From the NCBI GenBank assembly GCA_029379385.1, contig CM055617.1, positions 682,001 to 746,000 of the forward strand: a stretch of 64,000 nucleotides of DNA, in the 5' to 3' direction. This stretch comes from Quillaja saponaria (Eukaryota; Streptophyta; Magnoliopsida; Fabales; Quillajaceae). The translations under genes were made by a program, and so were the position numbers. The notes beneath the pieces are model-generated. The model ran no database searches and was not told the origin of the DNA. It saw nothing but the letters and a program-made list of their open reading frames with translations. Positions 24,701 to 38,100 of this stretch are shown here, one piece after another. Position 1 is the stretch's first letter. Each line of letters begins with the position of its first letter.

Positions 24701-27700
24701 AAAGTTATTGTTGGTCTAAAACTGAAACTAGTTATTTGCTGAATGCAATTCATTGTTTCATATTTAGCAAAAATATCTACTTGGATATTGAAAACCATTT
24801 TGGATTGGTTTCGATTTCGAATGGCATGCAACACGTTCTCTTCTGTTACTCATTTTTGGCTCTGTACCAATTTAGTTATGTTTTAAAATGGGAATTTTCT
24901 GAAGTGGTACGTCTCTTTAGCTTTTATCTTTTAGAAGAGATTCATTTATGCTTTTTATATACAGTCACTGTTCCTTCTATTCAATTTGTGGGACTGGATT
25001 CAAGGATGACTAATTGAGTCAACTATTGCAGGTGATTCATGTCCCAAAATCAGACTCGAGACTTGCAAACAATGATCTTCCTCTTGACATCCAGAGGTTG
25101 AGATGCCGTGCTCTATATCATGCACTTCGCTTTTCTCCCCCTATTGAGAACTTAGGAAAGGTTTGAGTTGCTGTTCTTCCATTTCATATGGTTTCTACGG
25201 CAGATGAGAATCTAGTGATTGATTTGAATTGTTGGAATAAACTGTGAAGCATACTATGTTGAAAAGTTTGAAAAACATACCACCATTAGAAATGTTGAAT
25301 TGGATATGATCAAGATGTTTCGTTTAAAATTTGCACAAATCAATATGTTCAAACATGAATTACATGACATTATAATCCCAGGGTAAATGTTTCCTTTAGT
25401 ATTGATGCTTTTAAGAGGTCTCCAATGGGGCTTCCTGTTAATTTAGGTTCTGAGCATGCATGACGGTGACACCACAGAAGCTGGTGGAGCGGCTGAGATC
25501 ACGTGGGAGAAGATACATTGCGCTTCACTTGAGATTTGAGAAAGACATGTTGGCTTTTACCGGTTGTACTTATAGTCTGACTGATGCAGAATCTGAAGAG
25601 CTCAGGATAATGAGGTGAGTTGCTATATGTGTTACCATGTGTCAGTGATACAGGTAGAAATGACTTGCCTTGACTTTCATCTGTCAGATGACAGGGAAAG
25701 AAAAGACTAAAAGTTTCATCCTCTCATATAACATTGTGTTGAAATTTACCTAAGCATTCTCTCTAGGTTGAATGCTTTTCATTTCAGAATTTGTTGGACT
25801 GGAAGTTTCTGTCTCAGTACTTTGCCTCTGATTTTCCAGTCTTTTCAGAAAATTAAAATTTTATGGAAAAGAAAAGCAGAATTTTGATATCTGTTAATAC
25901 AATTTGAAATAGTATTTGATGTGCAGTAATTAAAACTTGCTAAAATTTTGGATAGTTATCTGGATCTCCACAAATTGTTATTTAGTATCCTATGAGGCAT
26001 GTGATTCTTTATGATCACCTCTTGGGGCCATAGCTTTAGCTAATTCCCATCCTTTCACACTGAAAGGGACATCTACAACTTAAGTTGGTCTCCTTTTAGT
26101 TTTCTTTAGGCTAAAGTGTACTTCAGAGTTCAGTCCCTGCATATTTCACATGATTTCAGTTTAGCCCCATAGTTTCCATTGTCTCGGTTTAGTCCTTAAT
26201 CTTTTTTAATGATTTGCATTTACTCGTGATCCTGACTTCCATCCACCAGATCTTATCAATAGCAAACATGACTCTTTCAATCCAACAGATAACTTTTGGA
26301 CTTTAGCATGCTTTTAGTAGTCTATTAACAAGTGAGTTGGTTATACTACTTATAGGGTGAACACAAACCATTGGAAGGTTAAAGTCATAGACTCAACAGA
26401 ACAAAGAAGAGGAGGCTTTTGTCCATTGACTCCAAAGGAAGTGGGACTTTTTCTTAGAGCTCTTGGTTATCCACCATCAACATTAATTTACATTGCAGCT
26501 GGGGACATCTATGGTGGTAGTACTCGTTTGTCAGAGCTGACATCCCACTTTCCAAATCTAGTTTTCAAGGTTTGTAAATTCTTTTCTATTTTAATTGCAT
26601 CCCCAAATTATTAAATGGCACAGAATATTGTAATTGTATGCAATAAGGAGCTGATTTATTGACCACTAGCAGGAATCTCTTGCAAGCCAAGAAGAACTGA
26701 AAGAATTCACCAATCATGCCTCTCAAACTGCAGCTCTTGACTACATAATCTCTGTGGAGAGTGATGTGTTTGTTCCATCATATTCAGGAAATATGGCAAG
26801 AGCTGTTGAGGGCCACCGCAGATTTTTAGGTCACCGTAAGACGATAAACCCAGACAGGTATGAACACAAGAAGTTATGAATTATGATGGTGGCCTTTGTT
26901 AGGGCTTTACTGTAAGCACAAGAAGTTGTATTCTGGTTTCAGGTGTGAGAATGATTTGCACTACCCCCTTTAGCTTTTTTATGAGTCCCCTGAAGCTTTA
27001 AAACTTAAATTCTGATCAATAAATTCCTCTTCCCTTTCTGAGCCTGTTATATATGTAGATTGCTACTGCCTAATAATAAAACCTGAGGGCATGTAGTAGG
27101 AGAGCTGGACTACTATCTTCCTGTCTCATTTTCTTTCCCCTAGGGTTGGTTGCATGAGACAGACACAAAATGTGCAGAAGTTTGAGTGTTCAACTCATCT
27201 ACCGTCCCATTCTCTGTTAGCTGACTTCTCGAGTCTTACAATTGGCTAGAAACTCTGCTGCTAAGAAAATACTCATTCTCTCGCATATTCAGTCTTTTAT
27301 TTCATTTTCTCATTTGCTTTATTTTCAGAAAAGGACTTGTTGAAATTTTTGATAAGCTGGAAACTGGAGAACTAGAAGAAGGATCCTCGGTGTCGTATAT
27401 GGTGCAGCAGATGCACAAGAACAGGTGACTTTCTTGTAGCTCATTGTTAATTTGTCTAGAAATAAATGAATTTGTATTATACTCACGAAAAATGAATTTC
27501 TATTATAACTATGTAAGAATAAAGGGATGGTGAATACCAAATGCACATCTCCCTCTGTGCATGGTAATAGTTGGTAAGAGTATAGAGGACATAAATGTTT
27601 CCAAAATGATTGTTGAAAAGTTTGAAGAATCAGAACACTAACTTATTTTTCATGTTATTTGCAGACAAGGAGCTCCAAGGAAAAGGAAAGGTTCATTACC

Positions 27701-27794
27701 AGGAATCAAGGGCCGAGCACGTTTCAGGACTGAAGAATCTTTTTATGAAAATCCCTACCCTGAGTGTATATGTAGTTCTAGAAGGCAAACTTGA
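21771..27794 (+). CDS. O-fucosyltransferase family protein (PF10250-type, Golgi type II membrane protein), one frameshift
   Basis: A plant GDP-fucose protein O-fucosyltransferase-like enzyme; the real acceptor and sugar are unknown for most members. Exons: 21771-21962, 22769-22847, 23076-23143, 23743-23831, 23925-24103, 25032-25160, 25478-25614, 26356-26569, 26673-26857, 27329-27424, 27665-27794. Seen: a cytosolic head, a membrane anchor at residues 24-43 ([15 protein letters not shown]), then [43 protein letters not shown], and [10 protein letters not shown]. The exons total 1498 nt: one base too many for 498 residues. The extra base is at about 24041 (AAACACTTGCACTTC), where RARKH should continue with [12 protein letters not shown]. 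Everything else is intact, so a sequencing error or a very recent lesion is likely. Confidence 0.85.
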
Positions 27795-28273
27795 AGTAAC
27801 ATGGTTTCAGCACGCCGTTTCTCCGTGGAGTCTTTTTAATTTCTATACATTATAATTGAACACCAAATGTAATATTCACTGGTTTTGCTCTCAATTCACC
27901 CCACTTAAATTGTATGATCATACTCTTAACTTAATTTTTTTTTAATTCATAATAATATATATGGTATCAAATTTACCTTTTAGTTATCAAATCATTAAGT
28001 TTTCTTTTCTTCTCCAAAAATTAATAAATTATGAATGAAATCTAAATTAAAAAAATGATAAAAAATATTTCCAATTAAAAAATAAAGTTTTAATTAATCA
28101 AATTTACAATAATTTAAGTTTAGTATAAAAATAAAATAAAAATGAAAAGGTAATAGAGATAAAATAAAATTTAAGATAAATAATATTTTTATTAAAAAAA
28201 GGTTTATTTTTTTTTAAATAAAACAAGTTTTATTATTATTATTTTTTTTTTTTATGAGTAACTAAAATTTGAT
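27795..28273. other. 3' flank of the O-fucosyltransferase gene
   Basis: AT-rich DNA with many TTTTTAATTAA-type stretches; no gene seen. Polyadenylation is probably near 27870 (AATTGAACACC...AATATTCAC). Confidence 0.4.
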
Positions 28274-28281
28274 GACTTGAT
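28274..28281. repeat. 8-bp target-site duplication GACTTGAT (left)
   Basis: Identical to 28827-28834 at the other end of the MITE; 8 bp is the hallmark of the hAT superfamily. Confidence 0.9.
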
Positions 28282-28826
28282 TGGGAGTGTGCACGGGTCG
28301 GTTTGGTCTGGGTAGTGATAAATTTTTGAACCGAACTGAAATTTTTGAGTAATAAAATTTATAAACCGAACTGAACCGAAAATAGGTATTACCCGAATTT
28401 ACCAGAACCGACAAAATATGACTAGTTCGGTTCGGGTATTCGGTTATCCTAAATTTATCAATATTTCACTAAAATTAATTTAAAAATTATAATTTTTTAT
28501 TTTTGAACCTCGTACTTTTTAAATTCATTAGTTATTATAAAAGAAAAATATAATATATTAACATATTTAACACAAATAAAAATATAAAATTATAATTTAA
28601 TACAACAATCATTAAAAATAACAAAAAAAAATTATATATTTTGATTTTCGGGTAACCACGGGTACCCGTGTACACTCTACCTCACTACCCATAACCGAAC
28701 TGAAAAAAACTGATATTAAATTTAATTACCCGAACCGAAACGAATAAGAAAAATACCTAAATTTAACCGAATTGAATTACCAGTTCTGTTCGTATATTCA
28801 GTTATCCGGTTCCTTGCACAGCCCTA
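28282..28826. mobile_element. hAT-type MITE, complete, 545 bp
   Basis: Left end TGGGAGTGTGCACGG and right end (reversed) TAGGGCTGTGCAAGG match at 12 of 15 bases. Identical 8-bp duplications GACTTGAT flank the element at 28274-28281 and 28827-28834. The interior is rich in CCGAACTGAA / GGTCGGTTTGG subterminal motifs typical of hAT MITEs and has no transposase frame. It is therefore a non-autonomous element moved by a hAT transposase elsewhere. Confidence 0.9.
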
Positions 28827-29198
28827 GACTTGATACTTAATGGGTGAAATTAGTACTATATATATGCATTATTATTATTAATAAAATAACTTATTTCAGA
28901 AAAGAGAGTTAAAAGTAGAATTTATTTATTATGTAAAATTATCTTATGATTTTTTTGAAATCTGAAATTTGACATGAACCCTACTTAGATTAAACGCAAC
29001 GTCTCGTCCGAGCCACAAGGCAAAAGCGAATTCTCTCTACAGTGTGAAAGTCAGCCTGTTTTACAGAAACCCCGGGACGCAGAGGAGGAACAGATAAAAT
29101 CCTACAATTCTCCCACTTTCCCAGTCTGGACTCCGGATTGAGTGGCAGTGGAAGAAAGTTCAGAGCCAAAGACAAAGAAGTCTTTCATGGTGTAGGAT

Positions 29199-32100
29199 AT
29201 GAATTCCCAACTCCCAAATACCATTCCACTCCCTAAACCCTTACACCTATCTAAAACCCTTTTCAGCCAATTCCCACCTTCTTTGCCTAATCTTACACCT
29301 TGTAAACGCTTTTTGAGAACTGGGTTGCAGGACAAGAAGAACACAGTATTTTGTATTAATCACAGGAGACTCAGAATAAATTCATGGAAATGTAAAACTT
29401 CAAGTACATCATCCGCAAATGTAGAAGAAGAAGAAGATGCTGAGTCTGCTCAGCTATTTAAGGTTAGCCTTTAAAATTAGATGTCTATTTAATTGAAATG
29501 TAATATTTTTACCCTTTTTGCACAACAACAATGTATAGCACGCCTAAATGAAGGAAACAGAGGAACTATAGCACGCCTTTGACTAGTTTCTGGACAACGA
29601 GAAATGGAAATTTTAATCTTTGAATTTGTTTCTTAGTGAGGCAGAGGCATAAAACAAGCGTAGTGTTTATCATACTTTCTTCATGTTGTATTTTATATTT
29701 ATTTTTTAATTTTTGAAAGTGGACTGATGATTATGTTCTATTTTTTGCTGCAAAGGGGATTATCTAAGATTCTTAGTTGCATATTTCACGTTTTATTTGA
29801 GGCTATACCAGGTATTAAGATAAATTTGGCTAGAAGTATATTGTTCTGTTTGGAGCAGTAGTTGATGAACTAGTGGGTTCTTCTAGGTTGAAAGGCGAGC
29901 GATTTACTTTTGTCCCATTTAGGCATCATCTGCTGTCTCCTCTTAGGCTTGAACAGTGAGATTCCATTCTGAATCAATTTATGTGGATTGAAAAAGCATT
30001 ATTGACAAAAGGATTTAGACTGACATTGATACAGAGTTTGCTTTTGAGAAGTGCAAATAGAATTGGGCAACTTTGGAAAGAATTATTGTTGGAAGGAATT
30101 TCATGTATTTATTGGTTATTTGAAAGAAAGTCTATTTCGTTTATTTATGGTATGATACAATTCGGTGGTGGATGGTTGATACCTTTATTGTAGGTGCTTG
30201 AAAGTTCTTCTCTATGTGATATCACCAATCACCTAGAAGAATATTTGCTTTGTATGAAGCCTGAGATTTGGAGGAACAAGTTCGTAGGCTGGCTAACATG
30301 ATTATCAGTCACATTACATGAGTTAATGGAAAAAGAATTACATCCGTGACGCTTTCACTAGCACACCTTTTTTGGTGTTGAGGGTTCTCGATGGTAGTTG
30401 GAGTATGCACTTTTACCAGATTTTGGTATCCATAATATTGATCATTCTCTATATATTTTGTAATTATATCAAGCAATATATAAGATGGATATTGAAAGTT
30501 GCATGAGTTAAATTTAAGTTCTATATCATCCATTTCCTTCACAGCTTGTCATTTGAGGAGACAATGCAGTTTCTATCAAATCCACTGTCATTGTTGTCTT
30601 ATGTTCTTTGGGTTTTGAAATTCCCTTTACCACTTCATGGAAGACATTTGAATCCCATTTGCAGCTTTCTTGTTTAGTAAAAAATGGATTTTTTTATAAC
30701 TTTTTCAGAAACTCAAGGACGCAGAGAGGAAAAGAATAAATGATTTGGAAGAATTTGACAACAAGGCTAACATGCAATTAGAGAGGCAACTTGTCATGGC
30801 ATCATCTTGGAGTAGGGCCTTATTGTCTATGCGTGGAAAATTGAAGGGAACAGAGTGGGATCCAGAGAACTCACACAGGATAGCCTTTAGTGATTTTTGG
30901 AAACTTCTAAACTCAAACAATGTTCAGTTCATGGAATACTCAAACTACGGTCAAACAGTATCAGGTAGGATTAATCTTTGTTCCATTTTCCAGTTTTTCC
31001 TAGCCGTCTTTTCCCTACTGGAATTTTGTTCAACTCGAATTTTTATTGACTGAACTGTTATATCTAAAGAAATTTAGCAGATGAATGAATGAACTGAAGT
31101 ACATAAAATGACACTTAATTTCATTGCAGTGTTGTTCATTAATGTCCACTATTCTATGACATGTACAAATCTCTTACATTGTATTGCAAATGATTGCCTT
31201 AGACGTGAGGATAAGCAAATTATTAATAAGGACATTTACTCCATGAAATAGGCATAAACCAGTGAGAATTAATAGTTGGTTCAATGTGAAAGTCTTGTTA
31301 TCAACGCCATTTGAAGGTTTTTTATTGCCAAATTAGCAAAAACATAACTCCATTGCGCATGTTGATGTTTGCAGAACTTAAAAGCTTCAATTAAAGGGAG
31401 GATTAGCTCCAACTGATAAACCTTCAAAGTACCGCATTTAACTTTTGTTGGCTTCTTTTTTGTTTGTATTACTCTACTATGTGGATACCGGATCAAGAAG
31501 AGAATGAGGCCAATGTGCCCAGCCAGGGAAAGACTAGATACAAACAGAAACAGAAATTGACGGGCTTGCATGAGGAACCAGGATAACATGTTCCTCAACA
31601 TTATGCTAAAGTGTCCATCTCAAAGCTTAATCTCAAAACTAGAATTTTTCCCAGCAGATATATAAGCATTATGAGAGCACCACATCTTATTAGTTTGAGT
31701 TTTTTCCAATCCATGAAAGGGTGGTCAATTGAGCTACAGTTAGTTTTACTCTATAGACCTTAGATTCTACTTTTGACTTATCTACTTATTTATTTGGATC
31801 CGATACAGATAGCTATGAATAAGTTACCAAGGCTGGGTTCAGTGGTATTTTTAGTTGATAATTTGATATAACTAATTGGCAGTCAACATTTTCTCTGTCT
31901 ATCTTATGTTGACAAATAGCTGTTTGAGAACATCAAGTCTGCCAATATGAGCAAACAAAGAAACAAAGACGCAAGTAGTCCCTCCACTATTCTCCCCTAA
32001 TTTAGGATAAAGCAGAAAAGAGAAAAGGATTTTTAGATGCTGTGACCTAAAACACTATGAACTGTAGTGGAGCTAGCTTTTTTGCTACAACTGTTCCAGG

Positions 32101-35100
32101 TTGATTGACGCTTACTGTTTGCATAGCCTTATGTTAGCACTTAGCAGTGACTTTGTCAATTGGGACAGTGAGACCTCATTATGGTGTTTTCTGTATCTGA
32201 TATTCTTTACTATACCCTAAAAGTCTAAAACTGTTGCATTGTTGCAGTCTACTTTATGCTCTTGTTGTCCTGATGTTATTGTTGCATGAGTGGTAAGTCT
32301 TGTTTGATGGCATGTTAATCTCTATATGTTTTCAGTTTAGTTGTTTCGTTGTTCCTTTGCTTGAGTTGCTTACCCTCAGAAAGCTTGGGTATTGTTCTTC
32401 TGTCCTAATTATTTGTATGTGCAGAAGATTGCCCAAAACTTTCTTCCCAGTTGGGTGTCATCTTTATTTCCTGGAAATCTTCTGCTAAATATTCATTCCC
32501 TCATTGCCACAGTGATTTTACCATATTACAAAGATGAAAAACCAGAAGGGACCAAAGAGAATCCGAAGGAAATTGTTTTTCGGCGTCATGTGGTTGATCG
32601 CATGCCAATTGATTGTTGGAATGATGTTTGGAATAAGTTGCATCAGCAAATTGTAAACGTTGATGTTCTTAATGTGGATACCGTGCCTGCGGAGGTATAT
32701 TCTACTGTTGCAACCGCAGTTATATGGTCTATGCGTCTTGCCCTGGCTGTTGGATTGTATATATGGATTGATAATTTGATGAGACCAATATATGCAAAGT
32801 TGATACCTTGTGATCTCGGAACTCCTAATAAAAATACTAGGCTGCCGCTCAAACGCCGTGCACTTGGATCATTAGGAAAGAGTCGGTGAGTGGAGAATGA
32901 TATTTTTTGATTGTTGGATGCATTATTTGTGTCTGATTTTTTTCAAGTTTCTTTAGCTGGTTAGTTTAATTCGTTTGCCTATTATTTGATAAATTTATCA
33001 GAAATGATAAACTAGTGTTCCTGGTTCTCAATTCCTGGCATTCTGGTAGAACTATTTACTTTTAGCGAGTTTATATCTGCTTTCATAGCCAAAGGAAAAC
33101 TGGTCTGCATCTTATATACTTTCATATGGATTCTGAAGACAGATTTGTCTATGTAATGTATCTCTTTACTAGTTAGCATGACAACCTTAATCAATTAACA
33201 ACTAAACTTGGTGTTTTATGAATTCTCTCTCGGCATAGTTCTAGTTTCATCCATAAACAGCATTGGGATGATCAACATGTTGAAATATCTGTCTCTTTTC
33301 TTTAGCAACTATGGGATAACTAAAAGGTAATTCTGCTCCCTGGGTCGTAGTTGGAGTTGGCCAACATTTCTTGATTGTGCACCTTTCAGTAATGGGTTGT
33401 ATGGGACCTGTGGATCTATGCTGCTTGTGTTAAATTATAAGGTACTTTTGAGGGGTAAAAGAATGCCGATAATATTGCAAACTGTAGAAAACTAGAAATA
33501 TATCAAAGTATACCTTTTACATTCATGGCTGTAAACTTTTTAAGTCATGAGAGTTCTAGTCACTGGTTAACTTTATGATTATGCTTTAAATGTAGTTGGA
33601 GAGATGACTTTGTACAATTGCTTACTAATTCCACCAAAAAGAAAAGGAAAAGATAACATTTTACTGTGGTATCTAATTTTAGCTTCTTTTCCCAGGGCAA
33701 AATTTATATCAGCAGAAGAAAGGACTGGTATTACTTTTGATGATTTTGCTGGGCAAGAATATATAAAGAGGGAACTACAAGAGATCGTCCGGATTTTGAA
33801 GAATGATGAGGAGTTTCAAGACAAAGGAATCTATTGCCCGAAAGGTGTACTTCTCCATGGACCTCCTGGAACTGGTAAAACACTGCTGGCTAAAGCTATT
33901 GCTGGTGAAGCCGGGCTACCATTTTTTGCTGCGAATGGCACGGATTTTGTAGAGGTGGTGCCTGATTACCTTAAAATTAGAATTTATTGACATTGATAGA
34001 CAGTCATATATGAATGCTTAAGTTGGTGGTAGAAACTAACATGGAATATAAACTTTGCTAATTTCAATTTTTATTCAGATGTTTGTAGGTGTGGCAGCAT
34101 CTCGTGTGAAGGATCTTTTTGCTAGTGCCAGATCATTTGCACCCTCCATCATATTTATCGACGAGATAGATGCTATTGGTAGCAAGCGTGGAGGACCTGA
34201 TATTGGTGGTGTAAGATGACAAACATTTATTTTCCAAATGTTCAAGCAAATTACAAAAATTTCTCTTAGAGATTTTTCAAGGCTTGTTTTTTTTTGTTCG
34301 TTTTGGTGCTCAGCTGTTTTCTCCCATGTCTGAATTATATTTTGTTGACTAATACACTATTTGTGAATAAAATACTTCACTTTATGTTTCTGCTCCACAA
34401 ATAGTGTATTAGTCAATGAAAAATAATTCAGACATGGAATGGTCATCAACCTACTGTAATCAATCTTCTCTAGGCACTTTGCTTATGAGATGAAGAGTCA
34501 GAAGACAGTTTATGATGGCAAGGAAGATGATGCATATGTTCCCTATAATATTCTTATTGGAACACATGGGCTGGTAAATCTTAACTGGCTAAAGTCTTAT
34601 AGATGGGTCTTCATTTTCTTTTGGTGCCAAGTAGAGGCGTTAGACCAGATAATGACTGAGAAGATATGGTTTCACCTAGAAGGCTTTAATATATGTTTCA
34701 CGCATTACCTGAATTCACCTATGCTAGTTGAGTAAGTCTTTGGTGATTAAAATAATCATTGACAGATATTATGCTTCATAAGTGAACTCAAATAGAAAAG
34801 AGAAACATGCACCACACTCATATATCGTGTCTACATATCAGCTGTTGAGTCTGAAAGGATTTGAAAGCTCATGTGTCATGATGGGTTTATTAATTTGCAA
34901 CTATGCTGCCTTATCTATGGAAATGTCTGATTAAGCCTTTGTGATATTCTCTGGAGCTTTTCAGCTGACAAGCTCCTATGTGGTGTATATGTAGACATTA
35001 TTTAGAAGCTGTAACTTATTCTGTATACTTCTAAATTTTGGTTTTCTCTGTAATTAACTGGTTGTAATTGGTAAGGCCAATATAAAATGTACAATATAAT

Positions 35101-38100
35101 CTTTCACCCTGCTTTGACATGCACCATGCCATCTCATATTCCCTTCTCAATTTCTGATGTATTCTGTATGTGTTTGGTTCATATAGGGTGGTGCAGAAAG
35201 GGAACAAGGCTTGCTTCAGATATTGACAGAAATGGATGGATTTAAAGTTTCTACAGCACAGGTTAGCTTTCACATCTTTCTAGGATTAGAAAGGAATACA
35301 CTATCACTATCTGATTTGATTGCAAAGTTGAGTTTCAGGTTCTTGTAATTGGTGCAACAAATAGACTGGATATTCTTGATCCTGCTCTTTTAAGGAAAGG
35401 TCGTTTTGACAAGATCATCAGAGTTGGTCTACCATCGAAAGATGGTAGATTTGCCATATTGAAGGTATTTCACATGATGTTATTAGTATTTCCGAAAGTT
35501 GTAGCTGAAGTTCTTTTACTGTTTTTATATGGCGAGTTCTTTCTTGGCCTTTGGTGCGAACAGGTGCACGCTAGAAATAAGTTCTTTCGATCTGAAGAGG
35601 AAAAAGAGGTTCTGCTTCAGGAAATTGCTGAGCTTACAGAAGATTTTACGGGAGCAGAGCTACAAAATATACTGTAATTTTTTAATTTAATTTTTGTTTT
35701 TTTTTATAAATAATTTATTACTACTTTTTCAACTTAAATCTGGATAAAGAGCTGACATTTCATAACATAAATGACAGGAATGAAGCTGGAATTTTGACTG
35801 CCAGGAAGGATTTGGACTACATTGGACGAGAAGAGCTGCTTGAGGCTTTAAAAAGGGTTAGTGGTTGTATTTCCACCTTTATTTTGATTGGCAGTTGGAA
35901 AACTTCCCTTTGTAAATTGTGTCATGTATTTTGTCCGCGCCACATTAATTATTCTGTGGATTTGCAGCAAAAGGGCACCTTTGAAACAGGACAAGAGGAT
36001 AGTACTGAAATTCCTGACGAGTTGAGACTGAGATTAGCATACAGAGAAGCAGCTGTTGCTATTCTTGCATGTTACTTTCCGGACCCATACAGACCTTTCA
36101 TTGAGGTGGGGCTGTTTAATTTTTATTGTTTTGTCTTATAAGTTGCTGCTCTCTGCAGAAACAGTTTTACTAATTTCGCCTCTGTTTATTCTTTGCAGAC
36201 AGATATAAATTCCATCCGCAGCCAGCCAAATATGAGTTATACCGAGACGTCGGGCAAGGTTTTTTTCAGAAAATCAGATTACATAAATTCTATAGTGCGT
36301 GCTTGTGCTCGTAAGTTCTTATAGTTGGTGTATTTTATGCAAAGTTGTTTCCAATATCTAATGCAGTTCTTAATTGGCGAATCCATTTGCTGATTTTTTG
36401 TTAAAAACATAAGTAACTTTTGTCTTGGGTAAGCATATACATATTTCTTTGGTTAATGGGGACAACTTGTTGTAGTTTATATCAGAAACTAGTTGAAATA
36501 TATGGAAGGAAGCATTTTGTTTCCTGCCTAACCGAATCATTATGTGTTCAAGAAATTTCCCAATTGAGTTTCTAGAAGTTTTCCCTTGTATTAATCATAG
36601 CCCCTTCTTATATTTTGGGGAAATTTCCAACTCCTGAATAGGGAAGAGAGTGAGTATCTATTCTTTTTCTATACGAAGAGATGGAAGTTAAACTTCCAAT
36701 GTGGTGGTTATGTGGAGTGGCATTACATAAGATGAATTTCAAATCAAGTTGACTGTCAGTCCTTGATGGAAGCCTATGCATAAGGTTTTCTTTAGTAGTA
36801 TAGAGAGAGTACAAACTCTTGAAATAGACTCTGTGGAGCATTTTAGGGTTGAGACTTCTAGAAGAGTTCAACTTCTGAATTGTAGTGCCAATCAAACTAA
36901 TTTACTCATTACCAGGAACTGTAAAACATTCATATGTGCATATCCTCATCATTGGAACTAGATATAGAAATATCATCCGTTTTATCCTGGTGCATGCCTT
37001 AAATTTTGAGCTGAGCTACAGGAGCTCACTCTTACAGTTCACTGTTTAATTATTTTTTTACAGTTAACTATTCTTAAAAGAAAAACCTGATTACTTAAGA
37101 TTTGTTATGTGGTGCATTGAACATTCTTTTTTATGTATTCTTTTCTTCATTGTAGCAAGAGTGATTGAGGAGGAGATGTTTGGGATTGATAACTTGTGTT
37201 GGATCTCTGCAAAGGCCACGTTAGAAGCTTCAAGACTTGCTGAGTTTTTAATTCTGCAGACAGGAATGACTGCATTTGGCAAAGCATACTACAAAAATCA
37301 AAGTGATCTTGTGCCTAATGTATGTATGCCGATCTGGTTTTAAAAGCGCTCCCATTACAAAATACTTTTTCTTCACAAAGAAAAATTAGATGTATGAAAG
37401 CAGCACAAGTTATATGTAAGTGTTTACAACAGCTTGCCGTGAAGCTTGAAGCACTCCGAGATGAGTACATGCGTTATGCTGTTGAAAAATGTTCATCTGT
37501 GTTAAGAGAATACCATTCTGCTGTCGAGACAATCACAGGTAACATGTTTTCATTAGTATATTAAAAGAACTACACATTTTGGCATCAGTTATTTGGATTG
37601 GTTTCATCTGAACTATAAAGCTTCAATGCATAGAAACAAAATTTTAGTATAGAATAATTTCACATTGATGATCAAGTTGCATTCAAGAAAACTCAGGACA
37701 GATCTGAGACACTCTTATGTATTCTGCAGATATTTTACTCGAGAGGGGACAGATTAAAGCTGAGGAGATATGGGACATTTATAAAAAGGCCCCTCTTATA
37801 GTTCAGGTGGAACTTGATTTTAGAAGGAGTTGTAATATTCTGCTATGTTGCTTGTCCTTGCACCTAATTAGTTTTCTTAATCAAATTTAACTTTTATCTG
37901 GTTCTCATGAAACCAACAAGAGATTAAGAAAATGACAATAATGAATGTGACTTCTTATCCTCTCCTGTACACCTTTCTTTCTTAATGCAATTTCTTTTTC
38001 TATAAAAAAATAATAATGAATATGTGACTGTTTATTAGTGTCTTTTTAGTCCTCCTTGCCATCACAGTTCAAATAGCACATTCTCCTCTTATGTTTGTGT

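Noticed and set aside
26100..26340. TTTAGTCCCT-like repeats in the O-fucosyltransferase intron
   Set aside because: They resemble a common plant dispersed repeat, but no ends or duplication could be defined.
30709..32512. Several frames in FTSHI4 intron 2
   Set aside because: No conserved protein pattern; the exon 2 to exon 3 join is in frame and gives the expected length.
34490..34735. Open frame in FTSHI4 intron 5
   Set aside because: It lies between two well-supported exons that join in frame without it, and shows no AAA-domain sequence.
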